64,000 nucleotides of DNA from Umbelopsis ramanniana AG (lineage: Eukaryota > Mucoromycota > Umbelopsidomycetes > Umbelopsidales > Umbelopsidaceae). The notes below the pieces were generated by a model, which saw only the letters and a program-made list of their open reading frames with translations, did not search any database and was not told the DNA's origin. Shown piece by piece: positions 59,136 to 64,000 of the stretch (position 1 is its first letter; each line of letters opens with the position of its first letter). The position numbers were made by a program, and so were the translations under genes. The stretch is from positions 62,001-126,000 of the forward strand of contig NW_026252118.1 of the NCBI RefSeq assembly GCF_025399195.1, in the 5' to 3' direction.

Positions 59136-62100
59136 ATGGCAAACAATCCATTGTCAGATCCTCCTCGGAATGTAAGATTCCCCTTCGCGGTTGCATAGCT
59201 TCCGAAACCGATTCTCACGTTGGAACGCTTGTTAACTTTACTTTCCTGCAAAGGTCTTCACCTTACCAACGCCGACTGATATGTCTCTCAACCCATTCTG
59301 GTCGACCATGAGACAAAATGAGAACTTTATACTACAAAAGTCAACAACTTCCGGAGCACCTCTGTTCAAGAACGTACTGAGAACCATTGCCAATGTGTAA
59401 GCCTCGCTGTCTTCAAGACTCACTATGCTTCTTTGTTGCACAGTCGAAACTTATCGCTTCACCAATGTTAGATTTGACACAAACCAACCACCATACCGAA
59501 TATTGTTTCAAAGAGAAGTTAATACTACGTGTTTGCTGCTTGCAACGGCCGAAACTGAAAGTGTTATTGAAAATGCATGGAATTGGATTGTGGAGAAAAT
59601 GATACCGCAACTGGACCACGTCGATGACCCCTACGATAAAGAAGAATGGGTAGCTTCCAAAATACAACATATAGTAACCCACATTGGTATGATATTGGAT
59701 GATAGTTCGAGATAGTAGGAAGTGTACTCAGTCTACTTTTTCTAGACGCAGGAGGAGATGAGACGTCAGCCGATGAGAAAGTCCGTAACGCATCCCGCAG
59801 CTTTCGCCAAAACTTCGATATACCACCCACTGAAAGACTTGTGAGCTGTATGTTCTCCTAAGAAAGATGGGCATTGATCGCTTCTTCGGCCTATTTGACT
59901 CTAATCTCGATCAATTGCGGCTATTTATTTATAGATTATTCCTGTGCCTATAATGGTCGGCAAGGTTGGCTCTATATCAGTGAGAACTACTTGGGCTTCT
60001 ATTCCTTTCTGCTTGGAGTGGAGACCAAGGTGTTGGTTGAGTTAAAGGATATTCAAGATATGAAAAAGGAAAAGTCCAAGCGAAACATGTTCTCCGATTC
60101 TTTGTTAATAGCAACCAAAGATAAGCAGGAGGTACCGTTTTGGGTCTTGGTGCATATGTTTATCCGAAGAAATTTGATATTGATTGCAAATCCTCCCCCA
60201 CCCATCCTCGGCTTTTGTTGAGCAGCATCATTTCACGAACTTGTTCAGGCGAGATGAGGTATGTCACTCTGGCGAAAGCCCTCAGCATGACAGTAAATTA
60301 ATTGCCCTCTTGTTTTAGACATACGATGTTCTGGTGCAGCTAACCGGGTTGGCCATTGAAAGGTTGTTAACAAACACTGGCACTCGTGCTCCAGGTACGC
60401 CTTCTTCGCCACACTTGTCAGGAAATGCACCAGGCAGCCCAGCACCTTCCAAAAGTGCCACCACCACGTCAGAATCCCTCTTGACCGCACCGCTTCGAAT
60501 AAAGATGGAGACTCAAAAGCGAAACGAGGCCTTTGCAAAGCAGTTCAGACTACCTCTGACTGAAACTTTGCATGAGACGGTCAATGTATTATGCATACGG
60601 CCAAACGAAAGAGAAGGACGCAAAACCGACGTTTATCAAGGCACTGTATATCTGTCGGATAGTTTCGTTGCTTTTGAATCTGCAGATCGCCAGCCAGCAC
60701 CTCAGCAAAACTCACCCGCCTGCTGGTTTGTTATGCCACTGTTTACCGTACGACGAGTTGAGCGCTTGAACAGCGGATCTTACGCATATTCGCTTTCTCT
60801 CACTACCTGGCACAAAATGGAAATAATTTTCGATCTTCAGGTAAGAGAGGGGGGGTTGACAACGGGATCCCCGTGAAAGAATAACTTACTTTTACATCAC
60901 TGTAGGCAGAGAAGGTTGAATGTGAACAATTTTGCAGCACGTTGAAAACAAACTTGAAGGATCAGGTAGATTTGATGAAACGACTAAAACCTTTCCTAGC
61001 GACATGTTGGTCCGAATTCTTGTTGAAGCAAAGCAGTGCATGGCCTACAGACGACAACGGTCCGCTCAGGGGTGGATTAGGACTACAGTTTGGCTTCCCA
61101 GGAGATGTTCGAGAACTGCAGGATAGAGACAAAATGGGCATGTGGAAGCAGTATTTTGAAGGTTATTAGTCCAGCAAACTAAAGAGAATTGTGCTGCCCC
61201 AGCTTCTGAACAATCTTTCATCCTTGTTATAGGCAATGGTCGTAACCTGACGATGATTCGGTTACCGACATTTGGCAAACTTGTTCGTATTGGACTACCA
61301 AACACGCTTCGAGGAGAAGTATGGGAAATGTGTGCTGGCTCCGCTTACCTTAGGTTCTACAATCCAGGCGAATACGAACGTATACTGAAGGAATACGAAG
61401 GCGAAACCTCACAGTCGACTGAAGAAATCGAGAAAGATCTCAATAGGTCTTTACCTGAATATGCCGCCTATCAGAGCGAAGATGGGATTAATAAGTTGCG
61501 GCGTGTATTAACCGCTTATTCATGGAAGAACCCAGCGCTGGGCTACTGTCAAGCTATGAACATCGTTTGTTCCGCGTTACTGATGTATGATCTTTGAATG
61601 ACTTGACTGGATATGTATGCAGATTCTAATGTGAAATTTATATAGCTATATGAGCGAAGAGCAAGCTTTCTGGACCTTAACGACACTCGTTGATAACTTT
61701 TGTCCCGGGTATTACAGGTATGTTATGAGCCGTTCAGAAGCATGTCATGGAGCTCCATCGCTTTAACAGCGCTTGGGTTTAGTACTTCAATGTATGGTGC
61801 AATGCTCGATCAAATTATCTTTGAGCACTTGGTGGCGAAAACTATGCCCATACTAGATAGTCATATCAAGAAGATTGACGTCCAACTGTCCATTGCTTGC
61901 CTGCCCTGGTTTTTAAGTCTTTTCGTCAATTCCATGCCTCTCTTATATGCCTTTAGAGTGCTGGATTGTTTCTTTATGGAAGGACCCAGGATTCTATTCC
62001 AGATTGGGTACGTTATAACTCCTCTAAACCATAGCGATATGGAACAGATTCAAGCTGTACATGTTACTAATCCTGAATACTTTCATTTAGACTTGGTGAG

Positions 62101-63750
62101 GATAATAACAATTGCATATAGTCAGGAGGTTACATGACTAACTTATACTCTGCAGCCATTCTGAAGGTCAATGGGGATGAATTATTGAAGACTACAGACG
62201 ATGGTCAATTTTTCGATATTCTGAAGAGCTATTTCACCACACTGGATCAGCCCGTGAGACATAAACTCAGAACCAAGTCGCGTAGCAAGATTACTGTGAG
62301 TCTTTTGTACATACTTTAACCTGTTTAGTCTGAACATTGCTTACCCATATTACAAAATTTGTCAATCGCTTCCAGAACTTTACTATTCTCATGAGAACCG
62401 CAGTAAGTACTTGCCTTAGCAAAGTATTGATTTTTAACCCATAGACTATCATATACTGATATGAATGGTTTTTTAGTACCGAGAATTTTCTCTTGTCACA
62501 GACGAGATGGTGATGGACTTGCGACGTACTCACAAGCTGAAGGTGATAGCAGGCGTTGAGTCTTTTGCTAAACGAACAGGTATCCGAAATCTTCAGGATA
62601 CAGCGCATTTCTCCAAAGATGAGGTATCCGACATTTACGACAAGTTCTTTGGTGCACTGTACTACACTGAGAAGAAGGGAGACAAGAGTGACACTACCAT
62701 GGACGAGCCAACATTTAGACGCTTCTTGGCCAGCATAACCACTTGGGTGGATAAAGGGTTCCGACCAGGCGCTAACAACAGCAGCGAGATTATTGCCATG
62801 GAGAAAAGCTTTGTGCATAGATTATATGTTCATTTCGATCGCAGCAAGGAAGGCGTATCACTGCAAGATGCTGTGCTGGGTCTTAGCGACGTATTCCATG
62901 GTGTAAGTTTGGTGATTCGTGAATCATCATTTTTCAGTGCAGCCATCATAACATCTCGTTCTTGTAGGGCATCATGAGCATAATAGACCTATTTTTCAAC
63001 CTATACGATTCTGATAATGACGGCACTCTCAGCATCAAGGATTTACTGGAAATGTCAAAAGAGCTGCTTTGTCTCTACCACATTATGCAAATCCTCGATT
63101 CCCAGCATTTAAGCAGCATAACGTCGTTACTCCTTAACGCGTATGAGCAGTACGAAATTGTCAGTGGACAGGAAACTTCGGAAGACAAACGATCAGAACG
63201 AGTAGCAAAATACACCTTGGCGGATGATACACCATTGGAGACACTTATGATGCATTTGGATGTGATGTTGAACGGCGCAGATGCATTGGAGCTCAGTTTA
63301 CCGTCTTTCCGAATGGTAGTGCTCACAGACGAAACTTTGGAGATTTTCTTCTCCAGTAACTTTCCAGAGAGCTTTACACTCAAGAAGGCGTTGGTCGATA
63401 GCCAAAAGAGCCTTGGACGAGAAATCTTTAATCATCTATTTGCTAGTGGCCAAACTCTGGCATCTCGCAAGCCTGCTCTAAGCATAAAGTCTCAGTCTCC
63501 ATCATTATCGCCTTCCGTTTCTCAAGTCACCAACTCTCCTTCAAGTGCCAGAAGCTCTCCATCCATGGCTCCTTCAGCTGCTAGCGAAGATCTTATTGAT
63601 CTATTGGATTCTGCCAGCTTGGGCTCCTCAAGCAAGAAAGATACCGAACAGAGCACTTCCACGTCAACCACTAAGACTAATATACCATTAGATGAACTTT
63701 TCAGTGAACTGGAACACTTTGAAACAGAGGACGGCTTTCAACTAATATAA
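59136..63750 (+). CDS. GRAM-TBC-EF-hand RabGAP (TBC1D8/TBC1D9-like; yeast Gyp2/Mdr1 type)
   Basis: Stimulates GTP hydrolysis by a Rab/Ypt protein. Sixteen proposed exons: 59136-59171, 59254-59396, 59472-59686, 59746-59847, 59935-60131, 60226-60258, 60319-60840, 60906-61161, 61233-61584, 61646-61717, 61783-62007, 62091-62095, 62156-62295, 62376-62402, 62477-62902, 62968-63750 (1177 aa). Two GRAM domains ([28 protein letters not shown] with [16 protein letters not shown] motif), then the TBC domain with arginine finger [12 protein letters not shown] and Gln finger LGYCQAMN, so catalytically complete, and an EF-hand ([17 protein letters not shown]). The tail is Ser-rich. Contains a 5-nt and a 27-nt exon. 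The acceptor at 60225 may instead be 60222. Confidence 0.9.
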
Positions 63751-63879
63751 TCGTTTAGTGATAGATAATGTAGTCTATCGTAAGGTAGCCTGCATTATGT
63801 GTGTCGACCGATGTTTGTCATTTGCTAAGAAATACCCCACAATTACCCTCTGCTTTTTTTGTAATTGACCATACTTTTA

Positions 63880-63926
63880 TTAAAATTTGGTGCGGTTGGA
63901 TTGGATCGTCACAAAATTATCAACGT
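63880..63926 (-). CDS. Last coding exon of a minus-strand gene entering from the right edge
   Basis: A splice donor on the minus strand sits at the edge (GTAAGC, 63994-63999), with its exon beyond 64000. The next 72 nt end in TTCTAAC (branch-like) plus TTTCTTGTAG, an excellent acceptor at 63927. The following frame reads VDNFVTIQSNRTKF then TAA. All signals agree with a C-terminal exon, but the protein cannot be named from 14 residues. The exon converges on the RabGAP stop at 130 bp. The plus-strand frame across this region is therefore probably a shadow. Confidence 0.45.
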
Positions 63927-64000
63927 CTACAAGAAAGAGTGTTAGAACATTTCTACATGGACCGGTATACCCCTCAAATAGATTAACGTGTTCGCTTACC

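Noticed and set aside
63801-63986. 61-codon plus-strand ORF with a gelsolin-like look (IKIWCGWIGSS)
   Set aside because: Lacks a full domain, overlaps a better supported minus-strand terminal exon and intron.
1-64000. CRISPR arrays, rRNA, bacterial operons or a prophage
   Set aside because: No direct-repeat arrays with spacers or rRNA-like segments seen; genes are spliced and eukaryotic.

Overview
The window is nuclear DNA of a filamentous fungus, most likely an early-diverging lineage (Mucoromycota, probably Mucorales). Evidence: 20 protein-coding genes built from many short exons with 55-100 nt GT-AG introns (several with TACTAAC-like branch sites), fungal-type products (a Trm44 tRNA methylase, an Opi1-type regulator, Rom2-type Rho1 GEFs, fungal mitoribosomal proteins), eukaryotic tRNA genes without CCA, and decayed retroelements including a tyrosine-recombinase domain of the DIRS kind, which is common in Mucoromycotina. 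The lineage is an inference; no rDNA or other marker lies in the window. Exon boundaries were worked out by hand from reading frame, splice sites and family conservation. For every gene lying wholly inside the window the proposed exons join into one open frame, so spans are good but single junctions may shift by a few bases.

Layout. 1-4.4 kb: 3' part of TRM44 (+), a Ser/Thr-rich single-pass surface protein (+), mitoribosomal protein mL38 (+). 4.4-12.8 kb: gene-poor, AT-rich accessory stretch with three identical tRNA-Glu(UUC) genes, two of them arms of a large inverted repeat, and a dead chimeric retroelement (Ty3-type protease-RT joined to a DIRS-type tyrosine recombinase). 12.8-31.5 kb: EamA-type transporter (+), coiled-coil protein of unknown function (+), secreted aspartic protease (+), gamma-glutamyltranspeptidase (-), tRNA-Asn, YML020W-type alpha/beta hydrolase (+), a nuclear copy of a mitochondrial nad4 fragment, tRNA-Lys, a small secreted Cys protein (+), and Opi1 (-). 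31.7-42.5 kb: compact block with a PhoD-like phosphatase (-), a Cid1-type terminal nucleotidyltransferase (-), divergently a ZFC3H1/Red1-type zinc-finger protein (+), then a divergent pair of mitochondrial genes (unknown protein -, mS45 +). 42.5-45.2 kb: gene-free apart from a second tRNA-Asn. 45.2-64 kb: PTC7-type PP2C (+), Dcr2-like metallophosphatase (-), two tail-to-tail paralogous Rho1 GEFs (+/-), a GRAM-TBC-EF-hand RabGAP (+), and the last exon of a minus-strand gene at the right edge.

Functional themes. Several genes concern mitochondria (mL38, mS45, the unknown presequence protein, PTC7). Others concern cell-wall integrity and polarity signalling (the surface protein and the two Rom2-type GEFs). 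The divergent nucleotidyltransferase/ZFC3H1 pair points to nuclear RNA surveillance. The two divergent pairs share intergenic regions of about 170 bp, so co-regulation is plausible. The most unusual observations are a 5-nt microexon in the RabGAP gene, the chimeric retroelement ORF, the tRNA-Glu inverted repeat, the nad4 NUMT and the convergent GEF paralogues.
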